From: Verrucomicrobiota bacterium
Lineage (GTDB): Bacteria; Verrucomicrobiota; Verrucomicrobiia; Limisphaerales; UBA1319
DNA length: 64,000 nucleotides
Assembly (NCBI GenBank): GCA_022711435.1
Contig: JAKLFB010000017.1
Coordinates: 62,001-126,000 of the forward strand
Reading direction: 5' to 3'
Positions within the stretch are counted from its first letter, which is position 1. Each line of letters opens with the position of its first letter. The position numbers and the translations under genes are program-made. Shown here piece by piece: positions 43,378 through 53,172 of the stretch. The notes beneath the pieces are model-generated. The model made no database searches. It was not told where the DNA came from and was given only the letters and a program-made list of their open reading frames with translations.

Positions 43378-45465
43378 GTGCCCAACGGCGGCGAGATCTG
43401 GACGGCCGGCTCGACGCCGACTGTGTCCTGGGAAGCCCGCAATCCGGCGGGGTGGGTGCAGGTGGACTTGATGCTCGGAGATGCCCTCTACCGCGGCCTG
43501 GGGCAGGCGCTGATGCGCCAGAGCAATTTCGTATGGAGCATCGATCCCCGGCTGGGGGACACCAACGCCTACCGAATCCGGCTCACCTCGATCGTCGATC
43601 CGGCGCTGCAGGATGCCTCCGACGCGGCGTTCTCGGTGACCGGCTCCGGCGTGCCGCCGAACCCGGCCTTTGGCCAGCCGCTGCTGCTCAACGGCGGGTT
43701 CGAATCGCTGACGACTCACTGGGAAACGATCGCCGGGAAGCCTGCGATTCTTGGCATCGCGCACGGCAAGGGCGCGCCGATGGCGGGCGCCCGATTCCTC
43801 CACGGCGGGCTGAGCCCTGGCGGCGACATGGTTTTGAGCCAGGAGATCGACCTGCTCGAGGCGGGCTTCGCCGCCTGCGATCTCGATGAGGGTGCCGTCG
43901 TGGAGGCCGAGGCATGGCTGCGCAGCGCCCACGCGCTCGGGACGTATGACGACCAGGTCTCTTTCCGCGTTGGCTGCCTGGACGCGATCGGCCGGGAAAT
44001 GAGCGCCATGCGCAGCATGATCGGCGGCGACAGCACCTGGGTTCGGCGGACGCTGGCCGGGCTATTGCCTCCCGGCACGCGCCGGCTGCGCGTCGAGGTC
44101 GCAGGCCGGCATCGCCGCGACGCCGACAATGACAGCATGGTGGACGAAGTGGCCGTGTGCCTCCAGCGGGCTTGGCCGATCGTCCAGCCGAAAATCACCA
44201 AGCTGCCCATGCTCCAGGACTTTCGCCAGGATGCCATGACCCTGATCTGGGAAACCGACGGCAACCTGGCCTTGCATGGAGTGGACTGGGGCCGGGACAG
44301 CGTGTCCGAGCGTGCTTGTGCTCCGATCGAAACTGTCTGCATTGACGGCACGCATTTTGTCCACTGCGCCACGCTGGCGGGCCTTTCGCCTGAGACGAGC
44401 TACGTCTACCGTGTGCGGAGCGGCTCGGCCGCCTCGCCCGTGTTCGCCTTCCGCACAGCCCCGCGGCGGGACACGCCCTTTGCCGTCGCATGGTGGGCGG
44501 ACAGCCAGTCCAATCCGGCCATACTCAGGCAGCTCATACCCCGAATGCTCGAACGGGGAGTGGATTGGATGGGGGTTGCGGGCGACATGGCCAGCAACGG
44601 CTCATCGCTGTCGGACTGGCACAATTATTGGTTCACGCCGCTCGAGTTCCAGAACCTTGCCCAGACGCGCCCGGTCCTGTTCGCCCGCGGCAACCACGAT
44701 GGCGAAGGCCCCTTGAGCTATGCTTACAGCGCCCTGCCCGGGAACGAATCGTGGTTCGCATTCGACTACGGCAACTCGAGGTTCATCTTCCTGGATAGCG
44801 AGGCCTCGACGAGCGCCGCGCCCGAGCAATTCGCCTGGCTGACAAGCGAGCTGGCTCGGGCCGAAACCCAAAGAGCCGCCTTCCGGATCGTCTGCTTCCA
44901 CAAGCTGCCCTATGCCAACCTATGGAACGGGGGCGGCTACACGGGCGAGGCCTGGGTCCGCAACGACTGGGTGCCGCTCTTCCAGCAGCATCATGTGGAC
45001 CTGGTCATCAACGGCCACGCCCACAATTACAACCGCGGCGCGACCAACGGCGTGACCTATGTTGTCGTGGGCGGCGGAGGGGGCGAGCTGGACACCGAGC
45101 GCGTCGCCCGTTGGCCGCTCTTCACCGTCGAGCATTCTCTCTACCACTATGCGCGGATGGCGGTCGCCGGCCATACGCTTACCTGGGAGGTCTTCAGCAA
45201 CACCGGGCAGCCGCTCGATCGCATCGTTCTGACCAGCCGGCTGCCGCTCCTCGAGCTGGAGAATCCCGAGCCCGCCGCGGAGACCTTGCCATTAACAGTG
45301 AGGGGCAAGCCCGATACCGCCTACATCCTCGAACGCTCGGCCGATCTGAGCGCGTGGAGCATGATCGCCACCCAGGCCATCCCGGCCGCCGGCTTCCCGG
45401 CCATTACCCACACTGTCTCGACCACCGCTGCGCAAAGCTTCTATCGCGCACGAGCCACGCCATGA
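43378..45465 (+). CDS. Purple-acid-phosphatase-like metallophosphoesterase, 5'-truncated
   Basis: A 695-residue ORF from a GTG at 43378; the frame opens at 43318 after a stop. Residues 1-75 form a beta-sandwich starting PNGGEIWTAGSTPTVSWEA, which normally follows a signal peptide, and none is present. Residues 265-365 are the fibronectin-like domain of purple acid phosphatases (LSPETSYVYRVRSG). The metallophosphoesterase core follows: VAWWADSQSN in place of GDxG, GVAGDMASNG, ARGNHDGEG (Asn-His metal ligands), CFHKLPY and INGHAHNYNR near 545. The C-terminus (YILERSADLSAWSMI ... FYRARA) is a common Verrucomicrobiota tail. Lack of a signal plus the Sel1 fragment at its head suggest a rearranged, perhaps dead gene. 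Confidence 0.75.
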   Translation: MPNGGEIWTAGSTPTVSWEARNPAGWVQVDLMLGDALYRGLGQALMRQSNFVWSIDPRLGDTNAYRIRLTSIVDPALQDASDAAFSVTGSGVPPNPAFGQPLLLNGGFESLTTHWETIAGKPAILGIAHGKGAPMAGARFLHGGLSPGGDMVLSQEIDLLEAGFAACDLDEGAVVEAEAWLRSAHALGTYDDQVSFRVGCLDAIGREMSAMRSMIGGDSTWVRRTLAGLLPPGTRRLRVEVAGRHRRDADNDSMVDEVAVCLQRAWPIVQPKITKLPMLQDFRQDAMTLIWETDGNLALHGVDWGRDSVSERACAPIETVCIDGTHFVHCATLAGLSPETSYVYRVRSGSAASPVFAFRTAPRRDTPFAVAWWADSQSNPAILRQLIPRMLERGVDWMGVAGDMASNGSSLSDWHNYWFTPLEFQNLAQTRPVLFARGNHDGEGPLSYAYSALPGNESWFAFDYGNSRFIFLDSEASTSAAPEQFAWLTSELARAETQRAAFRIVCFHKLPYANLWNGGGYTGEAWVRNDWVPLFQQHHVDLVINGHAHNYNRGATNGVTYVVVGGGGGELDTERVARWPLFTVEHSLYHYARMAVAGHTLTWEVFSNTGQPLDRIVLTSRLPLLELENPEPAAETLPLTVRGKPDTAYILERSADLSAWSMIATQAIPAAGFPAITHTVSTTAAQSFYRARATP

Positions 45466-45625
45466 TGTGGCGCGGAGGACGGAAGGGATAGCAGCTTACA
45501 GCCAATGGCCGACAGCGAGTGGCAGGGACGAGCCAGCGGCTTGTCCGCTTGTCAGCCGACGGGGCGGCGGGCCGGGAGGGCCGCGCCCGATCGCATTGGT
45601 TGGCGCATGCGGAAGGGGAGCCTCG

Positions 45626-46138
45626 CTACAAATCGATGTCCGGATACTGGGGCGGGCTTTGGCCAACCCGCTCGACGACTCTCGGATATTTGCCGGGCGA
45701 GATCTCCCCATCCACCGCCACCACGTTGACCTGGTGCCACCAATCGTCGCCGAAGTCGAACCAGTAGCCAAACACGTCGCCGGCCTTCAAACCGAGGGAC
45801 GCGATCGAGGCTTTCGAGGCGTCCGCCGAATCCGCTTTATCGGCGAACGGATTCCCCGTCATATCCAGGCCGTATCTTTTGGCCGCTGGATCCATGGGGC
45901 CCTTGCCTCCGATTTGGAATTCGTACAGGTGCTCCTCCTCGCGGTCGAAAGCATCGAAGATCGCGGCGTGCAGGTCCTCCAGGGTCTGCCTGCCGCGAAT
46001 CTGGATCGTGCGGGAGATCCTCCTGTTCTTTCGGGCGAACTTGGCGGCCACCGGCCCACTGACGAGAAAGACCTGCAGCGTAAAAAGCCGGTCTTTGTTT
46101 TTCGGACCTGGCGTTCGTCGGGTTGTTTTCGTGGTCAT
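45626..46138 (-). CDS. pRiA4b ORF-3-like protein
   Basis: A 170-residue soluble protein of the PRiA4_ORF3 family (PF07929). The core TLEDLHAAIFDAFDREEEHL leads to YEFQIGGKGPMD, and the hallmark GYWFDFGDDWWHQVNVV lies near residue 135. Members occur on plasmids and as passengers of IS elements, with no settled function. The ATG at 46138 is 11 bases behind the truncated ADP-ribosylglycohydrolase gene, so it is the last gene of a three-gene run. Basic residues at the N-terminus (TKTTRRTPGPKNKDR) could allow nucleic acid contact, which is speculative. Confidence 0.8.
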   Translation of the reverse strand: MTTKTTRRTPGPKNKDRLFTLQVFLVSGPVAAKFARKNRRISRTIQIRGRQTLEDLHAAIFDAFDREEEHLYEFQIGGKGPMDPAAKRYGLDMTGNPFADKADSADASKASIASLGLKAGDVFGYWFDFGDDWWHQVNVVAVDGEISPGKYPRVVERVGQSPPQYPDIDL

Positions 46139-46149
46139 GCGCTGTCTCC

Positions 46150-47517
46150 TCATCCGATGAGATTCCGAATTAAGCCTCGAGCATTATCGCATCCGAGCGC
46201 TGCGGCAAGCATCTTCGAGGAGGCGCACCACTGCACCGGCATGAGCCGGATCATGGATTGCTGGTCGTCGGGGTTGCCGCCGATGTCCGTCAGAATCAGG
46301 AGCCGCGGCTTTGCGTTGTTTTGCAGCATCTCAATCGTCCGGGGTGTCTGGAGTCGCACCCGGTAGGCGGGCTGGCCGTCGACCTCGATCCGCTCGCCTC
46401 CGTTGGTCAGGATGACCCGCTCACAGAGGCGCATCAGGGTTTCCGCCTGATCCGAGACTCGGCTCTCGGCCGGCAGCGACGGGCGGGTCCGGTTGATGTA
46501 GCGGCCCGGCATCTTGAACTGAGGCAGCGCGGCGATGTGGCGGAAGCCGAGCCGTGTGCCGATGACGGCGCCGGCCGTCGCCGCGTTGCAGTCGGCGTCG
46601 TAGCCCAGGGCCATTGCGTATTGGAGCGTCCGGTAAAAATCGCCTTCGCCGTAAAGGAGCGCGAGGAGCACCAGGGCGCCGTTGGACGGGGTCGAGTTCA
46701 TGTTCCACTGCCTTTGTTGGACCCATTTCCTGTGGACGGCTTGCCGGGCGGCTTTCCAGTTGCGCGGATGTTCCCGGTGAAGCCGCCGCGCATCCGCGAC
46801 GGCTTCAGCCATCGCGCTGGCGGGATCGGCCGCCTCGAGGGCGGCCTCGATCGCCGTTTCGAGCGGGCCTTCGTGAAACGCGATCAGGCTGATCAGGGCT
46901 GTCCAGTATTGGGCTGCCTGGAGGGGCTCTTCGGAGACGGCGATGCGGGCGTAGTGGAGGGCGAGATCCGCCGCGGTCTGGGGCATGCCGGGGGCGATCA
47001 TGCCGTAGGACTCGACGCAGAACTGGCCGGAGAGGTTGTAATGAGCATGGGGGTTGAGAGCGGCGCTGCCGGTTTCCGGCGGCATCACGCCCTGGTCCAT
47101 CAGCTCGCGGGCGCGCTTATTGGCCACCCAGATGCCCTGGTTCATGTTGGCTTTCCAGATCTCGACCAGTCTCGGGTAGGGCAGCTTCAGCGCCCCTTCC
47201 TGGTCCATGAACCAGAGGTGCGTCCACTCGAAATCGTTGTCGTCGTCGGAGCGCGCGCCTTTTTCGAGGAAAGTGAATTCGGGCAGCGTGTCGCGCGGCT
47301 GCTCTTTGTATTTGAACTCGTGCGGAAGACCTTCGAGCCCGCCGATCAACATGCCGATCCAGCCGCCGTGGATCCGGTCGAGCAGGAACGCGCGTGTGAC
47401 CTCTCGGACCGCACTGTTTTGCAGGGTTGTCGTCTGAGGCTCGACGTTCGCCTCGGCCGCCGCCGCGTTGATTGCGACGGCCAGGCCGGCGGAAACCATC
47501 CAATCGAAGATACTCAT
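46150..47517 (-). CDS. ADP-ribosylglycohydrolase-family protein with a truncated DUF1593 stub
   Basis: A 455-residue protein. A short signal-like N-terminus (WMVSAGLAVAINAAAAEA) precedes an ADP-ribosylglycohydrolase fold. GGWIGMLIGGLEGLPHEF near residue 51, ARSDDDNDFEWTHLWF near 87 (acidic metal-binding cluster) and MALGYDADCNAATAGAVIG near 300 are the three canonical blocks. After residue 410 the sequence switches to PRLLILTDIGGNPDDQQSMI, the opening of DUF1593 (nucleoside-hydrolase-like). Then it derails into PVQWCASSKMLAAALG and stops. So the protein is a fusion whose second domain is only about 25 residues long, probably after a deletion. The ATG overlaps the upstream stop by 4 bases. Secreted ADP-ribosylglycohydrolase relatives may act on glycans. 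Confidence 0.78.
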   Translation of the reverse strand: MSIFDWMVSAGLAVAINAAAAEANVEPQTTTLQNSAVREVTRAFLLDRIHGGWIGMLIGGLEGLPHEFKYKEQPRDTLPEFTFLEKGARSDDDNDFEWTHLWFMDQEGALKLPYPRLVEIWKANMNQGIWVANKRARELMDQGVMPPETGSAALNPHAHYNLSGQFCVESYGMIAPGMPQTAADLALHYARIAVSEEPLQAAQYWTALISLIAFHEGPLETAIEAALEAADPASAMAEAVADARRLHREHPRNWKAARQAVHRKWVQQRQWNMNSTPSNGALVLLALLYGEGDFYRTLQYAMALGYDADCNAATAGAVIGTRLGFRHIAALPQFKMPGRYINRTRPSLPAESRVSDQAETLMRLCERVILTNGGERIEVDGQPAYRVRLQTPRTIEMLQNNAKPRLLILTDIGGNPDDQQSMIRLMPVQWCASSKMLAAALGCDNARGLIRNLIG

Positions 47518-50081
47518 CGTTGTTTCCCGTTTGCGATCGGCTCGATTCCATCCGGCATAGGGCCGGGGCGGATGGCAGCGATCGTCTCGCCCTTCCGAGT
47601 GTCGAACTGCAACAACGGGCCTGTCAACGACTCGGCTTTCTTTCCGCTCCTGTAAAGCGAGACTTCACCTTCAGCCCACGGATTGCGCAATCGGCACACG
47701 CCGCCTCGTTGCGATTGGATTTCGACGAATGGAACCGTCCCCTTTCGCATGGCCGAGCTCACGAGGAAACCTCCACGGCAAAGCAGCCTGAATTCAGCAT
47801 CCCAATCCTGCGGCCAGGCGGCGAAAACGCGGATGACCGATGGCAGTGCCGGGCCGGGCGGCAAGTCGCAGCACAAAGCCGTGTGGAGGGCATCGGAGGC
47901 GTTGCCGAGCCGTTGCGCGCTGGTTGTCTGCGGGCCTTCGCGCAGGTCCATCCGGTTCGCGAGCACGGCCGAGCGGTCGGCGGTCTTGAACTGGGCGGGA
48001 ACCAGGGATCGGACAGCGTCCGCTCGGCCCATGATTGCCGCGACGAGGGGAATCTTGGACAAAACTCCCGGGCTGCGGGCGGCGGATTGGTCCAGCGTCG
48101 CATTTCCGATTTGGAAAGTGGCGGGATCGGATTCGAGCGTGCAGAGATCGAAAAACCATTGTGGCATCGTGTTCCCGTCGGGACGCCCGGAAGCGGATCC
48201 GCGGAAGGCGGGCGGGCGCCCTCGAATCCAGACCTGCTCGAGGGGGGCCGGCTGAAATGCCGAAACGGATGCTGTCTGGTTGGGTCCGCCGAGCGGCAGC
48301 GGCGCGAGGTTGTCGAGAAATTCCTGCCACACGGGCCGCATCTCATGGTCGGCATCCAGGATCCGGGAAGCGGCGATCAGGACGGGGAAGAGGCTGCGCA
48401 TCGAGGCAATTTCCTCGTCGGTATCGTGGGCGCCCTGGACGGATTCATTGCTGTTGACGTGATGGATGTGGTAGAGGCCGTCGCCGCCCTTTTTCACATT
48501 GGGAAAATTGCGGTAGAACTCGGCGACGGCCTTGATCACCGGATAGGCGCGTTGGCGCAGCCAGGCACTGTCCTGCGTGTATTCGTAGCGAAGCCAGAAC
48601 TGGTAAGCGTATTTTGCCCCGCGAGAAAAGATATGCGTCACGGGCCCGAAGGGGCCTCCGCCGCGCTCCTGGAAAATCCATCGGCCGTCCTCCCAGTGTC
48701 CGGACTGGATCCAGTTCCAACGGCTGGAATGAGGCGCTTGGGAGGCTGCGTATTCAAGGAACCGCTTGGACCGCTCATCCCAAGGCTTTCGGAGCATGTA
48801 GAGGTCGCGCATTTCGGCGGCGATGTCGTCGGGCAAAGGCGCCAAGCCATCGAAGAAGACGGTTTCGGGATAGAACGCGCCTTGGCTGCCCCACTGCTGA
48901 CGGGCCGCCAGCGAACACGCATCGAGCATTCCCGAGAGCATATCGAACATCGGATCGAGCAATTCAGGATGGTTGGCCGCCAGGAGGGCGTTATTGTAGA
49001 GGCAGCTTTGGTTTGCGCCCCAGAACTGGCTGCCCCACTGCCGCCGGTCGCCGCCGGTGGTCCACAGCATCCCGTTGAACTTCGTGGGAAACGGGCCGCG
49101 CGACGTCGAGGCCATGAGATAGAGAAAATAGGTGTAATGCCGCTCGATTTCGTCCGCGACGCCATCCGCGCTGTGCAGATGAATGAACGATTTCGACCAG
49201 AAGTCGCTCCACCACGCGCGGTTGGATTCGAGCACCCGGGCGAAGCCTTGGGCGGCGGCGGCGTCGAGTTGGGCGATCGCAGAAGCCGCGAGGTCCGCTT
49301 TCCTGTCGAAGCTCGCCGCGCTGGCGATCAGCACGGTGAACGTTCCCGCTCCAGGCCGGACCGCAAGATGCAGCGTGGTCTCGTTTGAACGGACTGTTTC
49401 GACGTCGCGTCCCACCACGCCGAGCGCCACCGCCGAACCGCAGAAATAGCCGCCCTCGGCGAACTCCTGGGTCAGGATGATCCGGCGGTCTCGGATCTCG
49501 AGTTTCGACCGGGCGGTATGGCGGCCAGTTTTGACGACCGGCGGCCGGAGCATCCGGAGATTGATGCGGATGGCGTCGGACGGAGCGTGCTGACCGGAGA
49601 CCTCGACGGCCATCACGTCCTTCTCCATCCAGGCCAGGACTCGAGTCTTGAACTCCTTGCCTTCGACGGCAGCCAACCCTTCATAGCACGACAGGCGCTG
49701 CAACGTGCCTTCGACGGGAAAGACCTCCGCCCCGTCGGCAGCCTCGATGTCCACGAATCCGCATCCGCCGCAATAATCCGTGTGCCGCTCCGGGAAACTG
49801 GTGCTGGCGCAGTTGTTGGCGAACACATCCACGCGGTTGATCTGCAGCCGGAGCGAGGAGGGTGTGGTCCAGACAAGGCTGCCCATCCGGCCGTTGCCGA
49901 CAGGCAGCCCGCTCTCGCTGCGCGCGGCCGGATTCGTGAAGGTCAGATCGGCGCCGGAAACCAGTTGACGGTAGTCGGGTTCTGCGGGGCGGACGGATGT
50001 GCCGGCGACGGCGGCGCACATCACCAAGCCGCCGCCAGCGATGCGACACAGCCAATGCCAGCGGCATCGCACTGTTGTCAT
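47514..50081 (-). CDS. Secreted GH95-like/DUF5703-like glycosidase
   Basis: An 855-residue protein with signal peptide (CRIAGGGLVMCAAVAG). The N-terminal beta-sandwich shows SESGLPVGNGRMGSLVWTTP, the opening of GH95-like fucosidases. The (alpha/alpha)6 region has YFLYLMASTSRGPFPTKFNG, LWTTGGDRRQWGSQFWGANQ, DYLYMLRKPWDERSKRFLEY-like stretches and HVNSNESVQGAHDTDEEIAS near 535. In the last, acidic residues could be catalytic. GH95 acts on alpha-L-fucosides or galactosides by inversion. The standard GH95 Asn/Asp/Glu set could not be assigned with certainty, so a related uncharacterised family is possible. I chose the ATG at 50081 because the signal peptide starts there; upstream ATGs exist at 50114 and 50225. 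Confidence 0.72.
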   Translation of the reverse strand: MTTVRCRWHWLCRIAGGGLVMCAAVAGTSVRPAEPDYRQLVSGADLTFTNPAARSESGLPVGNGRMGSLVWTTPSSLRLQINRVDVFANNCASTSFPERHTDYCGGCGFVDIEAADGAEVFPVEGTLQRLSCYEGLAAVEGKEFKTRVLAWMEKDVMAVEVSGQHAPSDAIRINLRMLRPPVVKTGRHTARSKLEIRDRRIILTQEFAEGGYFCGSAVALGVVGRDVETVRSNETTLHLAVRPGAGTFTVLIASAASFDRKADLAASAIAQLDAAAAQGFARVLESNRAWWSDFWSKSFIHLHSADGVADEIERHYTYFLYLMASTSRGPFPTKFNGMLWTTGGDRRQWGSQFWGANQSCLYNNALLAANHPELLDPMFDMLSGMLDACSLAARQQWGSQGAFYPETVFFDGLAPLPDDIAAEMRDLYMLRKPWDERSKRFLEYAASQAPHSSRWNWIQSGHWEDGRWIFQERGGGPFGPVTHIFSRGAKYAYQFWLRYEYTQDSAWLRQRAYPVIKAVAEFYRNFPNVKKGGDGLYHIHHVNSNESVQGAHDTDEEIASMRSLFPVLIAASRILDADHEMRPVWQEFLDNLAPLPLGGPNQTASVSAFQPAPLEQVWIRGRPPAFRGSASGRPDGNTMPQWFFDLCTLESDPATFQIGNATLDQSAARSPGVLSKIPLVAAIMGRADAVRSLVPAQFKTADRSAVLANRMDLREGPQTTSAQRLGNASDALHTALCCDLPPGPALPSVIRVFAAWPQDWDAEFRLLCRGGFLVSSAMRKGTVPFVEIQSQRGGVCRLRNPWAEGEVSLYRSGKKAESLTGPLLQFDTRKGETIAAIRPGPMPDGIEPIANGKQR

Positions 50082-50304
50082 GGCTCTCCAAGCAAACGAC
50101 GCCCGTGGTTGCATGCCTTTCAGCGTGCCATCGGGCGCAAGGGGAATCGAGCCAGAAAAGCGACGGGCAGACGCGTCCATCGGTGTCGGACGAGATGCCT
50201 TCGCTCTCCGAATCCGATGGACCAACCGAGCGGGCGGATTCTATGCTTGGAATCTCCTCGCGGCGCGGCTATACGGAAATCCATTGCTTGAAGCATCTCA
50301 TTCT

Positions 50305-53031
50305 ATGACACGGAACCCCCTTTCGACCGCGACACGATCCTCGAGCCTTGCATGGCTCCTGGGTATGGGCCTGACGCTGACGCTGGCTGCCGAGGCTGCT
50401 GGCGGGGAATCGCGGGCAGCCAACCTTGCCTTGGTCGCCGCGCCATCCAGCTCTTACGCCTCCGGCGACACCACGGTCGATGCCTTGAACGACGGCCATG
50501 TCCCCCGCAGCTCGCGGGACAACCGCCGCCGGTCCTATGGCAACTGGCCGCGGGTGGGCGGCCAATGGGTCCAATACGACTGGAGCCAGCCGATCAGCAC
50601 GCGGCGGATCGAGGTCTATTGGTGGGACGACCGCCAAGGGGTGCGTCTGCCCAGCGCCTGCCGGCTGAAGTATTGGAACGGGGTCGAGTTCGTGCCGGTG
50701 GCGAACGCCTCGGGCCTGGGGGTGGAAGGGGATCGATTCAACCCGACGACTTTTGACGAGGTGGCCACCTCGAGGCTGCGTCTGGAGATGGATTCGAGCG
50801 AGGGATTCTCGACGGGCGTGCTCGAGTGGAGGGTCTATGATTCGGGGAAGTCGCCCGCATTTCCGCCCATGGTGGCGGCGGGCGTCGATCGCAGCGTGAT
50901 GCTCGATGGCAGGACCTACCTGGCCGGAACGGTCAAGTCGATCCAGAGCGATCCGGCGGCCGTGCGGGTTGCGTGGAGCAAAGCCTCCGGGCCGGGAGAG
51001 GTGACGTTCGCCGATTCCGGCGCCCTGGCGACCACCGCGAAGTTCTCGGCGCCCGGCAGCTACAGCGTCCGGCTGACCGCAACCGAAGGTGGTTTGAGCG
51101 CGGGCTCGGCCTTGGCCGTCGAGGTCCGGGATCCGCCCCCGGCGGGCCGGCTGGACGTGGTTCACACCCGGCGCTACCGGATCGACAGCCCCCTGTGGAG
51201 CTCCCGGGCGAAGGCGCTGATCGTGAACTGGATTCCCCATTGCATCGGCTATATCAACCGCACCAACCTGACCCAAGGCCAGGGTGGCATTGACAATTTC
51301 ATCGAGGCAGCCAAGGCGCTGCGGGGCGAGTCCCACGGCCGGCATAAAGGGTACGTGTTCGCCAACGCGTGGGTGCACCAGACCGTCGAGTCCATCTGCC
51401 TGGCGCTGATGGTGGATCCGCGCGGCGACGCCGAGATCATCCGTGCGCAACACGAGATGAAGGCCGCGCTCGAGGATTGGATCCCGAAGATCCTGGCGGC
51501 GCAGGAGCCGGATGGCTATTTGCAGACGGCCTACACCCTGGCGGACCGGGCCCGCTGGCCGGAGCGCTGGTCGCCTCGCAACCGCGGCGATCACGAGGGT
51601 TACGTCGCCGGCTATTTCATCGAATCCGCCATCAACCACCACACGCTGACCGAAGGAAAGGATCTGCGGCTCTACGACGCCGCCAAGAAGCTGGCGGACT
51701 GCTGGGCGGCCAACCTCGGGCCGGGCAAGAAGGAATGGTATGACGGCCACCAGGAGATGGAGCAGGCCCTCGTCCGATTCGGCCGGTTCGTGAACGACGT
51801 CGAGGGGGGCGGCCGAGGCGGCCGCTACATCCAGCTGGCCCAGTTCCTCCTCGATTGCCGGCGCGATGGGGCCGAATACGATCAGAGCCACGCACCCGTC
51901 CAGCAGCAATACGAGGCGGTGGGCCATGCGGTTCGCGCCGTCTACAGCTACTCGGCGATGGCGGACATTGCGGCGGAGACCGGCGACGTGGATTACCAGA
52001 GCGCGGTGATGTCGATCTGGGACAACCTGGTGAACCGGAAATATTACGTCACCGGCGGCATCGGCAGCGGCGAGAGCGCGGAGGGATTCGGGCCGGACTA
52101 CTCCCTGCGGAACGCGGCGTATTGCGAATCCTGCTCGAGCTGCGGCCTGATCTTCCTGCAGCACAAGATGAACCTGGCCTGGCGCGACGCGAGGTATGCG
52201 GATCTCTACGAGGAGACGCTCTACAACGCGCTGCTGGGCGCGATCGATCTCGAGGGGATCAACTTCTACTACGACAACCCGCTGGCCGGCGGTCGGCCGC
52301 GCTACCCGTGGCATGTCTGCCCCTGCTGCGTGGGCAACATCCCGCGCACGCTCCTGATGATCCCGACATGGACCTACTCGAAGGGGCCGGACGGGCTCTA
52401 TGTCAACCTGTTCATCGGCGGTGCCGTTCGTGTCGGGAACGTTGCGGGAACGGGCGTCGAAGTGACGCAGCAAACGGATTACCCGTGGAGCGGCAAGGTC
52501 GCCATCACGGTCGACACGGCGGCGTCCCGGGAGTTTGCCGTCCACGTTCGCGTGCCCAACCGGGCGACCAGCGAGCTCTACTTCCCGGCGCCGGCGGTCG
52601 GCGGGTTTCGGTCGATCTCGGTCAACGGCCAGTCGTGGATGGCCCCGGTTCGAAACGGGTATGCCGTCCTCTCGCGAACCTGGACGCGGGGGGACAGGAT
52701 CGACCTGGATCTGCCCATGGAGCCGCAGCGGGTCAAGGCCGACCGCAGAATCGCGGCCGATCGCGGGCGGGTGGCGCTTCGATACGGGCCGCTCATCTAC
52801 AGCGTCGAGGAGGCGGACCAGCCCGGGATCGATGGCCCCATCGGGGGCGCTCCGCTCGAGACGTTGTGGCGGGCCGATCTCCTGGGCGGCGTGCGTGTGA
52901 TCCAGGGGCAATGGGCGGACGGCAGGCCGCTGCTGGCGATCCCCTATTTCGCTCGCAACAACCGGGGCGCCGGCGCCGGAGGGGGTTCGAGGGCGGGCGG
53001 AAACTCGATGGTCTGGATCCGGGAGCCGTAG
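50305..53031 (+). CDS. GH127 beta-L-arabinofuranosidase with N-terminal discoidin and Ig-like domains
   Basis: A 908-residue secreted protein with a signal (LAWLLGMGLTLTLAAEAAGG). Residues 40-175 form an F5/8 type C-like lectin domain (VQYDWSQPISTRRIEVYWWD). Residues 190-280 are an Ig/PKD-like domain. The GH127 (DUF1680) catalytic region follows, with GYLQTAYTLADRARWPERW, GHAVRAVYSYSAMADIAAET and YYVTGGIGSGE. The Zn-thiolate site is complete: Glu608 and Cys610 in YCESCSSCG, and Cys674-Cys675 in CPCCVGN. These match Glu338, Cys340, Cys417 and Cys418 of the Bifidobacterium enzyme HypBA1, in which a cysteine is the nucleophile. It removes beta-L-arabinofuranose from plant glycoproteins. The gene is divergent from the GH95-like gene. 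Confidence 0.88.
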   Translation: MTRNPLSTATRSSSLAWLLGMGLTLTLAAEAAGGESRAANLALVAAPSSSYASGDTTVDALNDGHVPRSSRDNRRRSYGNWPRVGGQWVQYDWSQPISTRRIEVYWWDDRQGVRLPSACRLKYWNGVEFVPVANASGLGVEGDRFNPTTFDEVATSRLRLEMDSSEGFSTGVLEWRVYDSGKSPAFPPMVAAGVDRSVMLDGRTYLAGTVKSIQSDPAAVRVAWSKASGPGEVTFADSGALATTAKFSAPGSYSVRLTATEGGLSAGSALAVEVRDPPPAGRLDVVHTRRYRIDSPLWSSRAKALIVNWIPHCIGYINRTNLTQGQGGIDNFIEAAKALRGESHGRHKGYVFANAWVHQTVESICLALMVDPRGDAEIIRAQHEMKAALEDWIPKILAAQEPDGYLQTAYTLADRARWPERWSPRNRGDHEGYVAGYFIESAINHHTLTEGKDLRLYDAAKKLADCWAANLGPGKKEWYDGHQEMEQALVRFGRFVNDVEGGGRGGRYIQLAQFLLDCRRDGAEYDQSHAPVQQQYEAVGHAVRAVYSYSAMADIAAETGDVDYQSAVMSIWDNLVNRKYYVTGGIGSGESAEGFGPDYSLRNAAYCESCSSCGLIFLQHKMNLAWRDARYADLYEETLYNALLGAIDLEGINFYYDNPLAGGRPRYPWHVCPCCVGNIPRTLLMIPTWTYSKGPDGLYVNLFIGGAVRVGNVAGTGVEVTQQTDYPWSGKVAITVDTAASREFAVHVRVPNRATSELYFPAPAVGGFRSISVNGQSWMAPVRNGYAVLSRTWTRGDRIDLDLPMEPQRVKADRRIAADRGRVALRYGPLIYSVEEADQPGIDGPIGGAPLETLWRADLLGGVRVIQGQWADGRPLLAIPYFARNNRGAGAGGGSRAGGNSMVWIREP

Positions 53032-53172
53032 CGGTTCGGGGCGCGCGATTCGGGCGTGCTGGGCAGCGGGGCCGGGGGGTGTCTCGGGGCTGATCCCGGC
53101 CCCGCGCCGCACCGGGAACCGCGCCGGGAAACCCGCTGGACAAACGCTGGCGGCTGCCGCAAGGTGAGCCCG

